Positions 17,647 through 26,559 of a DNA stretch of 64,000 nucleotides are shown one piece after another; position 1 is the first letter of the stretch, and each line of letters starts with the position of its first letter. The stretch comes from Segatella copri. Lineage in GTDB: Bacteria > Bacteroidota > Bacteroidia > Bacteroidales > Bacteroidaceae. The stretch is from positions 32,252-96,251 of the forward strand of contig NZ_VZAD01000020.1 of the NCBI RefSeq assembly GCF_009495355.1, read 5' to 3'. The translations under genes were made by a program, and so were the position numbers. The notes beneath the pieces were generated by a model. The model saw only the letters and a list, made by a program, of their open reading frames with translations, did not search any database and had not been told where the DNA came from.

Positions 17647-18804
17647 TTATTTCAAATTATTCAAAGCCTCTATTGCATGTTGCTCACCTTGCGCAGCAGC
17701 CTTTTGAAACCATACTTTTGCTTTATATTTATCAACCTCCCCTACAGAACCATCGAGAAAACTTTCACCAAGACAGTATTGAGCCAAGGCATTACCTTGG
17801 TTAGCAGAACTAATAAAGTACCCTATAGCCTTCTTTACATCTTTAGGTGCAACATCATCACCACACATATAATGTATGCCAAGGCGAACTTGTGATTCTG
17901 CGAATCCTTGTTCTGCAGACAAAGTATATCGCTTAAATGCTTCTTTAGGATTCCGTTCAACCCCCAATCCCTCATTGTAACAAACGGCTAACCAATGATT
18001 ACCTTCCAATGAACCATTATTTGCAGATTGCGTAAACCATTCAAATGCTTTCTCGTCATTTTTAGCTACACCTCTACCATACAAATAGAACTTACCAACA
18101 GCAGCTTGTGCATCAGCATTTCTCAACATTGCACTACGCATGAAATATTGAAAAGCTTTTGAAGGATTCATTACTATTCCTTGCCCAATATCATAAATTG
18201 CTCCAAGCCAATAAAGAGCGTAAGAGTTATTTTCATTCGCACTTTTTTCAAAAAACATTCTAGATTTTTGATAATCTATTGTAGTTCCAATTCCATTATA
18301 ATAATCATACGCCAAATAGTAATAAGCATCCTTGCACTCATTAGCAGCAGCCATTTGAAGGTACCTATGCCCTTCTTCGGTATTTTGTACAACACCATCA
18401 ACTCCCATCTGAAGAAGTCTACCCCATGTATATTGAGCTGCAGGATATTTGCTTTCTAAAGCTTTCTTCAGATAAAACTGAGCATTCTTCTCATCAACAT
18501 CAACTCCCAACCCTTGAGCATAAACCTTTGAGAGTGCATACTGAGCACTGGCATTGCCTTTATCTGCTTCAACTTTCAATGCCTCACTGTACATATTATA
18601 ATCCACATTAGTAACCTTCAAATGCTTATCAACTCGCTTATATACAACTTTTGTATGAGTATCAGCAAAAGTTGAACTCCAAGCAGAACGCAAAGTAGGC
18701 TTTTCTTTTTTACGCACAATCTCTCCTCCCAATGATTGTGCATGTGCTTCAAAAGCACAAAGCACAAACAAAACAAGAACTATATTTTTCATTTCAATCT
18801 TCAT
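17647..18804 (-). CDS. Exported Sel1-repeat protein (first gene of the caspase operon)
   Basis: A 385-residue protein with a signal peptide (IVLVLFVLCAFEAHAQ) and about eight or nine Sel1-like repeats (YALSKVYAQGLGVDVDEKNA, YWLGAIYDIGQGIVMNPSKA, LGIHYMCGDDVAPKDVKKA and so on). It shares with the protein encoded at 15559-16818 a similar pre-repeat segment (KVTNVDYNMYSEALK and YTAGIDYNVYSQELM), so these two are paralogues. It starts the five-gene minus-strand set; the gene-free stretch upstream should hold the promoter, but no perfect consensus was found there. Confidence 0.85.
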   Translation of the reverse strand: MKIEMKNIVLVLFVLCAFEAHAQSLGGEIVRKKEKPTLRSAWSSTFADTHTKVVYKRVDKHLKVTNVDYNMYSEALKVEADKGNASAQYALSKVYAQGLGVDVDEKNAQFYLKKALESKYPAAQYTWGRLLQMGVDGVVQNTEEGHRYLQMAAANECKDAYYYLAYDYYNGIGTTIDYQKSRMFFEKSANENNSYALYWLGAIYDIGQGIVMNPSKAFQYFMRSAMLRNADAQAAVGKFYLYGRGVAKNDEKAFEWFTQSANNGSLEGNHWLAVCYNEGLGVERNPKEAFKRYTLSAEQGFAESQVRLGIHYMCGDDVAPKDVKKAIGYFISSANQGNALAQYCLGESFLDGSVGEVDKYKAKVWFQKAAAQGEQHAIEALNNLK

Positions 18805-19236
18805 ATTTTTCCCTTTTATTCATTATTGAAATCTTTTAGAGAATCTGCCTATTTGCGATTTGAACTACGATTTAATATAAGCCGTGCGAATCTCTCATAC
18901 TCATCATATCCGATGTACGCAAATAGTGATTCCCTTTTTTTACTTACTAAAGCCTGTAAAGATATAGTCTATTAGTATATTTAAACAATATTCAACATCG
19001 TGTCCAACTAGTGGGTCCAAATAAAAATTGCAAAATAAACTAACGACCACCTTTACAGCGTCTTTAGTAAGCTATAACCTTTTCTAGGTCATAACATATT
19101 AGTTTAAATCATTAAACAAATTAAAGAAGAGTCCGCACTTGCCTCACTTTTCAACCTCCAAATTAAACACTTCAATTAGCAGGAGAACGAATTAGCCGTT
19201 TTATAATATTTTACATTCTCTGTATATACATTACTT
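18805..19236. repeat. Gene-free stretch with a long inverted repeat (MITE-like or cruciform)
   Basis: No convincing gene. An inverted repeat has arms 18943-18961 (CTTACTAAAGCCTGTAAAG) and 19051-19071, whose reverse complement is CTTACTAAAG-acg-CTGTAAAG. Together they span 129 bp with an AT-rich centre. A second, shorter pair is CTATTTGCG at 18849-18857 and CGCAAATAG at 18918-18926. The stretch separates the kinase/phosphatase gene set from the Sel1/caspase gene set. TA-rich flanks are compatible with a small non-autonomous element, but no target duplication longer than TA is seen. Confidence 0.55.
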
Positions 19237-19800
19237 CTACTTACCAACAATATCAGCAAGAGTAGAATCATTACCTATAACTCCCACCAACTCTAAGACT
19301 AAATTGTTATCCAATCCCATAATTATACTTACAGCATTTATGTTAAGAGCCGCATTTTGCCTTGCCATTAATGACAACATTGAATTCCAATTCCGGTGTC
19401 CCAAGAGGTTATCATACAAAGCAGAAAATGTATAAATAGTGTCATCACCATTCTTTTGTATACTCATTCCACTAAGTGATGCACACGACAAAACTTTCTT
19501 CGTCTCTGCATTTATAATGAACCAACGTAGACTATTACCAGCCACATGCTCCAACACAAATAATACACTCATATCAATTTGTTGATGTTCAACATCTAAC
19601 ATTTGAATTTGATTACGTCTTACACTCAAAAATGCAGGAATGACAAGAACCTTGCCATTATTAGAAGGCTGCAACGTACTAACTTCACCTACATCAAATA
19701 TAGGCAAGAGTACCTTCTTACTATTTTGCGCCATACCTCCAATCGTAAAAAAAGACATAAGAATCACCAATAATCCTTTCAAAAGAAATAGCTTCTTCAT
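19237..19800 (-). CDS. Exported protein of unknown function, last gene of the kinase set
   Basis: A 187-residue protein with a signal peptide (LFLLKGLLVILMSFFTIGGMAQ). The mature part is mixed alpha/beta (KVLLPIFDVGEVST.., RWFIINAETKKVLSCASLSG), ending NLVLELVGVIGNDSTLADIVGK. No family is recognised. It starts four bases after the trypsin-like protease stop, so it is transcribed and probably translated together with it. A role as a periplasmic partner or substrate of that protease is an inference from position only. Confidence 0.7.
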   Translation of the reverse strand: MKKLFLLKGLLVILMSFFTIGGMAQNSKKVLLPIFDVGEVSTLQPSNNGKVLVIPAFLSVRRNQIQMLDVEHQQIDMSVLFVLEHVAGNSLRWFIINAETKKVLSCASLSGMSIQKNGDDTIYTFSALYDNLLGHRNWNSMLSLMARQNAALNINAVSIIMGLDNNLVLELVGVIGNDSTLADIVGK

Positions 19801-19804
19801 AATT

Positions 19805-21397
19805 TTATTTATTTAATTCACTTAATATTTCATTTTTCCGTTCTATAAACAATGGACGTGGATAAAGAGAATACGCCTCATCCAAATCTTTTACAGCATC
19901 AGCTAACACTAATTTCAAATCATAAGGTCGTTCTACTAACGCCTTACTTGCCTTTGCCATACCTCGCAAGCCCAATATATCAGCTTTTTCGTTATTACGA
20001 TTCTGGGGAACCAAAGACAATGCTTTATTTATATCCATCAACCCCTCATTAAACGAACGCAAATCAAAGAATTTGATGTCACCTCTTATAAAATATGATC
20101 TATAATAGTTCGGTGCCAATTCTATTGCACTTTCACAATCTAGTACAGCACCTCCAACATCGTGAAGATGCCGTTTGATTTCAGCTCTTTCAATATAGCT
20201 CACAGGATCAGTACCATCCAATTCTATAGAATGATTAGAATAATCCAGAGCTTCCTTTAGGCGTTCTGGAACATTTTTATAATACACAGACAAAATATAC
20301 GCCAGCTGAGCATAAGCACCATTTCTATTCGAATCTATCTCTATGCACTTCTTCAAAACAAACACAATTTGTTCTAAAACAGACCTATCCTCTACATTCA
20401 TATCAGTATTTATCAAGAATTGGTTCCTTAAAAATGTAGAATAGTGCATATTATACTCATAGTTACCATAATTTACCATTTTACAAGCATTAGCTAAATC
20501 AGCTAAGCCTGCTTCCACGTCAAGTTTTCCGCGACATTGAAAAACGCCACGATAATATAATGCAAGATGATTAGTTGGATTTACCGACAATACATTACTC
20601 AACATTTTTACCGCTTTATAATATTCCCCACCTTCACCATAAGAATAAGCCTTTTTTACATCTGCAGTTTCCATTGGATTTGTAGCCATTTCGCTTATTG
20701 GTAGATCAAGACTTCTACTTAACGCTTTGATATTGCTTACACTTATAGCATAAGAAACATTTAAACTACCATTTATCTTGTCTGTAAGGAGTCCAACGAC
20801 TTCTCCTGTACCAATAACCACAGGTAAGCCTGAAGAATATTTCTCTATTGGCAATGTCGTTTGCAATACATCGCCATAACCTTGCAACTTAATCCTTTGT
20901 AGAAACAACCCAGTTTGCACTGTATTATTTGTCCTATATTGTTTTGGCATTCCAAAACTAAAGACAGCACTACCTTGCTCAATATTCCTAACAGCAAGCT
21001 TCAATGGTCGCACTTTATTTTTTACATTTACCTTAAATTTCACCAAATCAAGATTTGGGTTATAATCAAGAACCTGACTTATTTCGAATTGTTCACCTTT
21101 AGAAGTTTGAATATATCCCTTTACTGCACCTTGCAGAATATGGAAATTAGTTACTCCTACTCCTGAAGAAGACAAGAAAAAGCCTGTACCATGTGAAAAA
21201 GGAACTCCATTTTCATTCTCTGCGACCACAGAAAAGACGGCCTCCCTCAAATTAATATTAGAAGTGAATTTGGTTGTAGGCTTTTTACGTACCATTGTTA
21301 TAGGATTAGTTTTCCTCGTTATTGTCGTTTGCTGACAATAACAAGGAGAAAAAGAAAACAATATTATTATCGTAAATAAATATCTCATTGCTAACAT
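19805..21397 (-). CDS. Exported trypsin-like serine protease with C-terminal TPR repeats
   Basis: A 530-residue protein with an N-terminal signal (YLFTIIILFSFSPCYC). Residues 50-220 form a trypsin/HtrA-like protease with the triad His86 (GVTNFHIL), Asp117 (NPNLDLVKF) and Ser189 (EKYSSGLPVV). No PDZ domain follows; instead residues 245-530 are TPR-like (AVKMLSNVLSVNPTNHLALYYRGV, ALDYSNHSIELDGTDPVSYIERAEI). Its gene abuts the kinase gene directly (21397/21398). It may process envelope proteins under control of the kinase. The nucleophile motif SSGLP differs from the usual GNSGGP, so activity should not be taken for granted. Confidence 0.85.
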   Translation of the reverse strand: MLAMRYLFTIIILFSFSPCYCQQTTITRKTNPITMVRKKPTTKFTSNINLREAVFSVVAENENGVPFSHGTGFFLSSSGVGVTNFHILQGAVKGYIQTSKGEQFEISQVLDYNPNLDLVKFKVNVKNKVRPLKLAVRNIEQGSAVFSFGMPKQYRTNNTVQTGLFLQRIKLQGYGDVLQTTLPIEKYSSGLPVVIGTGEVVGLLTDKINGSLNVSYAISVSNIKALSRSLDLPISEMATNPMETADVKKAYSYGEGGEYYKAVKMLSNVLSVNPTNHLALYYRGVFQCRGKLDVEAGLADLANACKMVNYGNYEYNMHYSTFLRNQFLINTDMNVEDRSVLEQIVFVLKKCIEIDSNRNGAYAQLAYILSVYYKNVPERLKEALDYSNHSIELDGTDPVSYIERAEIKRHLHDVGGAVLDCESAIELAPNYYRSYFIRGDIKFFDLRSFNEGLMDINKALSLVPQNRNNEKADILGLRGMAKASKALVERPYDLKLVLADAVKDLDEAYSLYPRPLFIERKNEILSELNK

Positions 21398-22993
21398 TTA
21401 AACATTCTGTAAAAAATTACCTTTTTTATCATACCAAGCACCTTTCTTTGGTTGACCATTACTATCAAATGTACCGATAAACTGTTCACCTGTTGTCTTT
21501 ACAGTATATGTGCCTTTCGAAAAATGATTATCATAGAAAGAACCTGTGTATGTATCACCATTTGGATAAATGAAAGTTGCATTATCACCTTCCATCCTAC
21601 CACGATTAAAAGGTCCCTTATACATTCGCCCATCACTAAAGGTAAGTTCACCATTATCATCACATGGATAAAATCTACCTGGATCAGGATTTGTCAGTAC
21701 TGTTCCTGTATATTTTACCGTTTGATTAAAGAATACCTCTTCCTTATTCTCCACATAAACTCCATCTGAATCAGCAGTTGCTTCTCCAACAAAATAGGCA
21801 GAGTCTGAATCTGTACTAGCGACATTGGTATTTGCTGCTGTACGAGCAGATTGAGGTAAGAATAATATTGCTAAAATAACAAGCAACGCTATTACGAAAC
21901 AAACCATAAGTTTTAAATAGATATGACTATTAGAAGAATTCGTTTGTTCTTTTTCATTACACTTTTCTTGTTCATTGACCTCTGTTTCTACTTTTTCAGC
22001 CTTATCTGCCCACACAGTTTCTTCATCATCACTAACTGGATTAGCATAAGATTGATAAGGACCAAACGCTTTTGTCTCTTCATTGTTAGAAGTAGCAACA
22101 GAAGTCTGTTGCAAGATACGTCTTATTTCCCCAACATTCTTCGGTCTCTTCAACCTTTTCTCTTGCATCATCCAAACCACCAATTTCTTCATTTCCCCAG
22201 AGACATTAGGCATAGGGAGGGCAAGATGCTTGTCCTCTGTCTCGTCTTCAGAAAGGTCAGAAACTGATGGGGGGTCTTGATTGGTAAGTAACTTATACAT
22301 AGTAGCACCAAGAGCATAGAAGTCTGTCCATGGACCGAACTTATCATAGCTCTGCGCCATCTGCTCACTAGGAGCATAGCCATTTGTATAACTGATACCC
22401 GTGCTCATCGTGGCACCACCTACCGTACTCTGCTGCTTACTTGCACCAAAGTCTATCAACTTGACTACATCATGACTATCCACCATAATATTGGCTGGCT
22501 TGATGTCAAGATGGAACATACCTTCGTTATGGATTGCCTCAAGACCATCCAATATCTGATTCAAGTAATTGCGAACCTCAGACTCTGCCAAAGGTGCATT
22601 GGTACGCTTCAAACGTGCAGATAGATTTTCTCCATCCACATAATCCATCACATAATACGCAGTACCATTCTCCTCAAAAAGATCATAGACCTTGACAATA
22701 TGAGGATTACTAAGACTACGGAGACGGCGAGCTTCTTTCTTGAACTTCTCTCGCTGTTGCTCAAAGCTATTGGTATTCTCGGCATTACTTACACTAATTG
22801 TAGTGCTATTACCATCACGCTGGCACACGCCCTTTACAAAGAACTCTTTGATGGCATAAGTCTCATCAAACTCGATGTTCTTTGCTAAATAGGTGTTGCC
22901 GAAGCCACCTGATGATAAGTAGCTTTCTATCTTGTAAGTTCCGTGTAGGATGGTTCCTACTTGGAGCATATTTTGATTATTTAGTTCGTCCAT
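21398..22993 (-). CDS. Transmembrane Ser/Thr protein kinase with extracytoplasmic MORN repeats
   Basis: A 531-residue protein. The kinase domain (about 16-295) has the glycine loop LSSGGFGNTYL, Lys49 (AIKEF), the catalytic loop HLDIKPAN (Asp163, Lys165, Asn168), DFG at 181-183 and GYAPSEQ, so it should be active. A cytosolic linker contains two acidic Thr motifs (NNEETKAF and SDDEETVWADK). One membrane helix (about 358-380) leads to an extracytoplasmic tail with MORN-like repeats (GRMYKGPFNRGRMEG, GDTYTGSFYDNHFSKGTY, EQFIGTFDSNGQPKKGAW). The neighbouring PP2C phosphatase and FHA genes complete a phosphothreonine circuit. The stop abuts the protease start. Confidence 0.93.
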   Translation of the reverse strand: MDELNNQNMLQVGTILHGTYKIESYLSSGGFGNTYLAKNIEFDETYAIKEFFVKGVCQRDGNSTTISVSNAENTNSFEQQREKFKKEARRLRSLSNPHIVKVYDLFEENGTAYYVMDYVDGENLSARLKRTNAPLAESEVRNYLNQILDGLEAIHNEGMFHLDIKPANIMVDSHDVVKLIDFGASKQQSTVGGATMSTGISYTNGYAPSEQMAQSYDKFGPWTDFYALGATMYKLLTNQDPPSVSDLSEDETEDKHLALPMPNVSGEMKKLVVWMMQEKRLKRPKNVGEIRRILQQTSVATSNNEETKAFGPYQSYANPVSDDEETVWADKAEKVETEVNEQEKCNEKEQTNSSNSHIYLKLMVCFVIALLVILAILFLPQSARTAANTNVASTDSDSAYFVGEATADSDGVYVENKEEVFFNQTVKYTGTVLTNPDPGRFYPCDDNGELTFSDGRMYKGPFNRGRMEGDNATFIYPNGDTYTGSFYDNHFSKGTYTVKTTGEQFIGTFDSNGQPKKGAWYDKKGNFLQNV

Positions 22994-23006
22994 TTTTTAT
23001 CGTATC

Positions 23007-24149
23007 TTACTTTATTGAATCTGGTTTTGTTGTATCTGTCTTTGACTCTTGCTGGCTATTAAACTCTTTCACGGTCATCATAGAATCTTCATGAAGAGAA
23101 TCAAGCAAAGCAGCCTCTGCTTTATGCTTGCTATAGTAGCCATATCCAAACATTCCTACAACAGCCAACACCACTATTGCCATGAAAGCAACAAACAGGA
23201 GTTTCTTTCTTTTCTGCTTATTCACCAAATCAACGATTACACTATCAGGAACAGGCGGCGGTGTACCAGCAGGCTTTACGACTTCAACATCAGGAGAAGC
23301 AGTCAACTCTTCCACATCAGGCTTGATATTCAAAGCATTGCATTTCTCCGTAGGCTCTTCATTCACAAGACTTACATCAGCCTCGTCATGACTCACCTCT
23401 TTGATATGTACAATATAAGCTGAATGATTATCTTTATTATCTGAGGTTTCAGAAATCAGCATCTGTCGTTTTTCTTCATCACGAACATTCGCAGCAAAGA
23501 CATCCAACAGTTCCTCATCCTCCATCTGTTCCAACATGCCGTCAGAACAAATATAGAAGTAATCACCTGGCTGAATATCTGAAATATGGATAACATCAGG
23601 TTTTGGATGATTTTTATCTCCAGCAATCATCGCACGGGTGATGACATTTTTCTGTGGAAATGTCTTCATCTCCTCATAGGTCAACTCACCAGCCTGATAA
23701 AGATCATACACCAGGGAATGGTCACGACTCTTATATAATATGGTATGCGAAGATGGACGGAGATGGTATATTCTACTATCACCAATGTGGGCTGCCGTAC
23801 ATCCATTACTGTGAAAATACAGCAAAGTTAAAGTTGTTCCCATCTGACGGGAATCTCCCGCAACAGCCAGTTTATCCAGCTCTTCGTAGGCATACGCCAA
23901 AGCATCAGACAGCAACTTATCTTCCAAGACTTCTGAAGCAACTGTATGCTGCAACAAAAACGAAGAAAGACTTTTGCAAATACTTTGGCTTGCCACCTCG
24001 CCATGTTCATGTCCACCCATACCATCACAGAGCAAAAACAAACGGTCATTCTCCGTTGCTTTGCCCTCTATTGGATAGATGCTATCTTCCTGGTTCGCCC
24101 TTTTACCCAACTCATGGATAGCTAAAGGCTGATATATCTTGATTCTCAT
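23007..24149 (-). CDS. PP2C-family Ser/Thr phosphatase with a membrane anchor
   Basis: A 380-residue protein. The PP2C domain (1-245) shows GKRANQEDS (Asp22), LLCDGMGGHEHGE (Asp42), AAHIGDSRIYHL, and YICSDGM with the metal-binding Asp. A proline-containing linker follows, then one membrane helix (LLFVAFMAIVVLAVVGMFGYGYY, about 318-340) and a short tail outside the cytosol. It would reverse the phosphorylation made by the adjacent kinase. It lies 13 bases upstream of the kinase gene in the same transcript. Tail-anchored PP2C next to a transmembrane kinase is the layout of a membrane-localised phospho-relay. Confidence 0.93.
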   Translation of the reverse strand: MRIKIYQPLAIHELGKRANQEDSIYPIEGKATENDRLFLLCDGMGGHEHGEVASQSICKSLSSFLLQHTVASEVLEDKLLSDALAYAYEELDKLAVAGDSRQMGTTLTLLYFHSNGCTAAHIGDSRIYHLRPSSHTILYKSRDHSLVYDLYQAGELTYEEMKTFPQKNVITRAMIAGDKNHPKPDVIHISDIQPGDYFYICSDGMLEQMEDEELLDVFAANVRDEEKRQMLISETSDNKDNHSAYIVHIKEVSHDEADVSLVNEEPTEKCNALNIKPDVEELTASPDVEVVKPAGTPPPVPDSVIVDLVNKQKRKKLLFVAFMAIVVLAVVGMFGYGYYSKHKAEAALLDSLHEDSMMTVKEFNSQQESKTDTTKPDSIK

Positions 24150-24157
24150 TGTTAGCT

Positions 24158-24778
24158 TTATTTTTGATGATAAACAACCGTTGTGTTACCCATCTTGATG
24201 ATACTTCCTTCTGTCAAGACGAGCTGGTCACCCTCGTTCAATAATTGTCCATTCACATAACTGGCATTTTTATTATGATAGTTAGACACCACAACCCTAA
24301 CCTTGTCCGTAGAAGCCTTAATTACCTGGATGGCAAGATGCTGACGACTCATATATCTATCATCAGTAGCTATCTGTACAGTTGCCTGCGAAGTAGCAGC
24401 CTTGCGGCCTATCACATTATTGCCGAACCCCAACGGATACTTCTGACCACCATAAAGCAAATAACCGGGGGTAACTTCTTCTTTCTTGTCGGCAAGAATC
24501 GTGTCATCAGATTGAGAAGGAGAAGAGAAATGCCCCACGTAACGAGTTTCTCCATTATCTCGATTCACATACTGCGTCTCACCATTACTATTACCAACAT
24601 ATTCTGTTTCCCCAAAAGATTGCGGAGTTGCAGCATGTTGCTGTGAGAACATCACTCTCAACTGAGCTTTACATTGAGGACAAGTAATCATCTTTACCGC
24701 TTCGTTTTGAGAATTTCTCACGTCAAGCAAAACACCGCAACTCGGACATTTGATTCTTTTAGTTTCCATTGCCACCAT
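24158..24778 (-). CDS. FHA-domain protein with N-terminal zinc ribbon and ETxYV repeats
   Basis: A 206-residue soluble protein. Residues 11-36 form a zinc ribbon (CPSC..CPQC). Residues 55-82 hold three perfect 10-residue repeats with ETEYV, ETQYV and ETRYV. Then comes SDDTILADK, a motif shared with the kinase linker (SDDEETVWADK). Residues 110-206 form an FHA domain (NVIGRKAATSQ, YMSRQHLAIQVI, NASYVNGQLL) that binds phosphothreonine. The evenly spaced Thr residues are plausible sites for the adjacent kinase. The gene lies between the phosphatase gene (8 bases) and the EF-hand-like protein gene (16 bases). Confidence 0.9.
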   Translation of the reverse strand: MVAMETKRIKCPSCGVLLDVRNSQNEAVKMITCPQCKAQLRVMFSQQHAATPQSFGETEYVGNSNGETQYVNRDNGETRYVGHFSSPSQSDDTILADKKEEVTPGYLLYGGQKYPLGFGNNVIGRKAATSQATVQIATDDRYMSRQHLAIQVIKASTDKVRVVVSNYHNKNASYVNGQLLNEGDQLVLTEGSIIKMGNTTVVYHQK

Positions 24779-24794
24779 CTATTTTAATCAATGT

Positions 24795-25748
24795 TTATGC
24801 CATCTGAATATCAGCATCAGACATATAGTCTGGCATATCAGGAGCAACATCTGGATTCTCCAAGGATGCAGTTTGGAGATTTGGATCAGCAGAATCATCA
24901 ACTCCGGCATCAGCGAAATTACTACCACTTGGAGTAATCACTTGTCCTGTATGCAAATCAACTGCTTCACCAACGTCAATACTTCCATTGCCATTGGCAT
25001 CACAAATCGCAACATCAGGATTTCCATCTTGATCAAAATCTACCACACTCACTTCCTGACCATCCACGTCGAAAACACCCACTGTAGCCATGGAGCCATC
25101 AGCAAGCTGAACTTCACCCGCATTAACCAAATGAACATCTGCATTTTGGTCATCAGCCACCTGCACATCACTTGCCTGATGCAAATTTGCATCATTGTGA
25201 GCAACAGATACATCCTGGTCTGTATGAGAAGAATGAGATACCATAGCAACATCTTCAGTTTGATGAGGAGCAGCATTCATTTCTTCTGCACGTACTTCTG
25301 GCTTTACAGCCTCAGCATAGTCGTTCTTTTCTGCATCTGTCATGTTGTTCCACTCGTCCTCGGTATAAGTACTATAGATATTACCATGCCAATGGAAAGC
25401 GCCACCAGGACCTACTTCGGCTCTAGCGGCATCGAATGCCTCCTTAAAGCTCTGCTCATCATGACTCTCAGCTACCTTGATAGAGGCATTATCATTAGCT
25501 GCAGCAGCATCTTGCGATGGATTCTCCCCTTCCGGTTTTGTATCGGGAGTTTCTTTTGTATTTGCAGCAAAGGCATCTGTGACATACATAGCACTTGCAC
25601 CTAACAAGATACCAGCAGCTCCACTTACCGCTACTTTCTTCCAAGCTGCCTTATCAGCAGCGTCCTGAGTTTTATCTTTACTTTCCTGTCTAACTTCAGG
25701 ATGTGTATTATTGAAATACAATGTTTCTTCATTCTGTGCCATAATCAT
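24795..25748 (-). CDS. Membrane-anchored protein with EF-hand-like calcium loops, function unknown
   Basis: A 317-residue acidic protein. A short cytosolic N-terminus contains ETLYFNNTHPEV. A membrane helix (about 38-60, VAVSGAAGILLGASAMYV) precedes a long extracytoplasmic part with HWHGNIYSTYTEDEW and two Asp-rich loops (DFDQDGNPD and DANGNGSIDVGEAVDL, about 237-264) that resemble EF-hand/dockerin calcium sites. No enzyme family is recognised. It heads the second transcription unit, with a TATATTTG box just upstream. Translation may start at the third codon (MAQN..). A calcium-sensing or surface role is only an inference. Confidence 0.75.
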   Translation of the reverse strand: MIMAQNEETLYFNNTHPEVRQESKDKTQDAADKAAWKKVAVSGAAGILLGASAMYVTDAFAANTKETPDTKPEGENPSQDAAAANDNASIKVAESHDEQSFKEAFDAARAEVGPGGAFHWHGNIYSTYTEDEWNNMTDAEKNDYAEAVKPEVRAEEMNAAPHQTEDVAMVSHSSHTDQDVSVAHNDANLHQASDVQVADDQNADVHLVNAGEVQLADGSMATVGVFDVDGQEVSVVDFDQDGNPDVAICDANGNGSIDVGEAVDLHTGQVITPSGSNFADAGVDDSADPNLQTASLENPDVAPDMPDYMSDADIQMA

Positions 25749-25771
25749 ACGTTTTAAAATTATAACTGGTG

Positions 25772-25779
25772 CAAATATA
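25772..25779 (-). promoter_or_regulatory. -7 box upstream of the EF-hand-like protein gene
   Basis: The minus strand reads TATATTTG, fitting TAnnTTTG, 23 bases before ATG 25748, in the only sizeable spacer (100 bp) inside the signalling island. It suggests that the kinase/phosphatase genes can be transcribed apart from the LytTR-FHA pair. The -33 region is weak. Confidence 0.5.
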
Positions 25780-25848
25780 GTGAAATAATAAATAGATAGA
25801 TACTTATTTTGTGCTCATTACACAAAACCTATCTTCTATTGTACAAAA

Positions 25849-26538
25849 TCACTTTTTGATTTTAGCCTTGCAATAAGGACAAGCCTCATTCTGCATTAAA
25901 ACTTCATAAGACTGAAAGCCCAGGAAGTGATGGCAATGAGGACAAACATAATGCAGCTGAAACTCTTCAGTCAACTGCTTCTGCCTTAACGGTCCCTTAG
26001 AAGAATCCTTATATGCCTTTACAGTAAAGCCTACAGAAATCAAAATACCTAATAGATACAAACCTATATAAAGAGGAGTCTCTCTAAATTCTGGGAAAAT
26101 GATGCTCAAAGCGATGGCTCCCATGGTAATCAAACCAGTGATGCCACGAAGAGAATTAAACTTGCGGTCAGCAATTTGCTGATCAAGTTTATGTTCATCA
26201 TATTCTTCCCAAACACGCTGCAATGGACGAAAATCTACCATTTGAGGAACAAAACTCTTTATCCAATCCCAACTAACTAAAAACTTACTTGGACCAAGTT
26301 CTATTTTATCCTTTTCCATGATAGTCTTTGCCATTATTTCCACTTCATTGACAAAAGTAACATTCTGAGGTTTTAGATTCGTAATTCTATAAGAACCATC
26401 TGGATTAATGGTCAAACTACAATGTTGACGGCTCACAGTCATAGGAACACTTCCAGCACCCCCAAAAGTCTTGGATTGTTGTCCCATCGTTATTCTCAAT
26501 CGAGATGTACTAACATCACGTCCAATGATTAATTCCAT
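25849..26538 (-). CDS. FHA-domain membrane protein with C-terminal zinc ribbon
   Basis: A 229-residue protein. The N-terminal FHA domain (1-95) shows ELIIGRDVSTSRLRI, VSRQHCSLTI, NVTFVNEVEI. A linker is followed by two membrane helices (about 130-150 and 155-176) and a cytosolic zinc ribbon (VCPHCHHF..ACPYCKAKIKK). Both termini are predicted cytosolic, placing the phosphothreonine reader at the inner face of the membrane. It starts 21 bases after the LytTR gene stop. Compared with the other FHA protein here, the zinc ribbon and FHA are in swapped order. Confidence 0.9.
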   Translation of the reverse strand: MELIIGRDVSTSRLRITMGQQSKTFGGAGSVPMTVSRQHCSLTINPDGSYRITNLKPQNVTFVNEVEIMAKTIMEKDKIELGPSKFLVSWDWIKSFVPQMVDFRPLQRVWEEYDEHKLDQQIADRKFNSLRGITGLITMGAIALSIIFPEFRETPLYIGLYLLGILISVGFTVKAYKDSSKGPLRQKQLTEEFQLHYVCPHCHHFLGFQSYEVLMQNEACPYCKAKIKK

Positions 26539-26559
26539 AAAATTCTTTGCTTGATTAGT

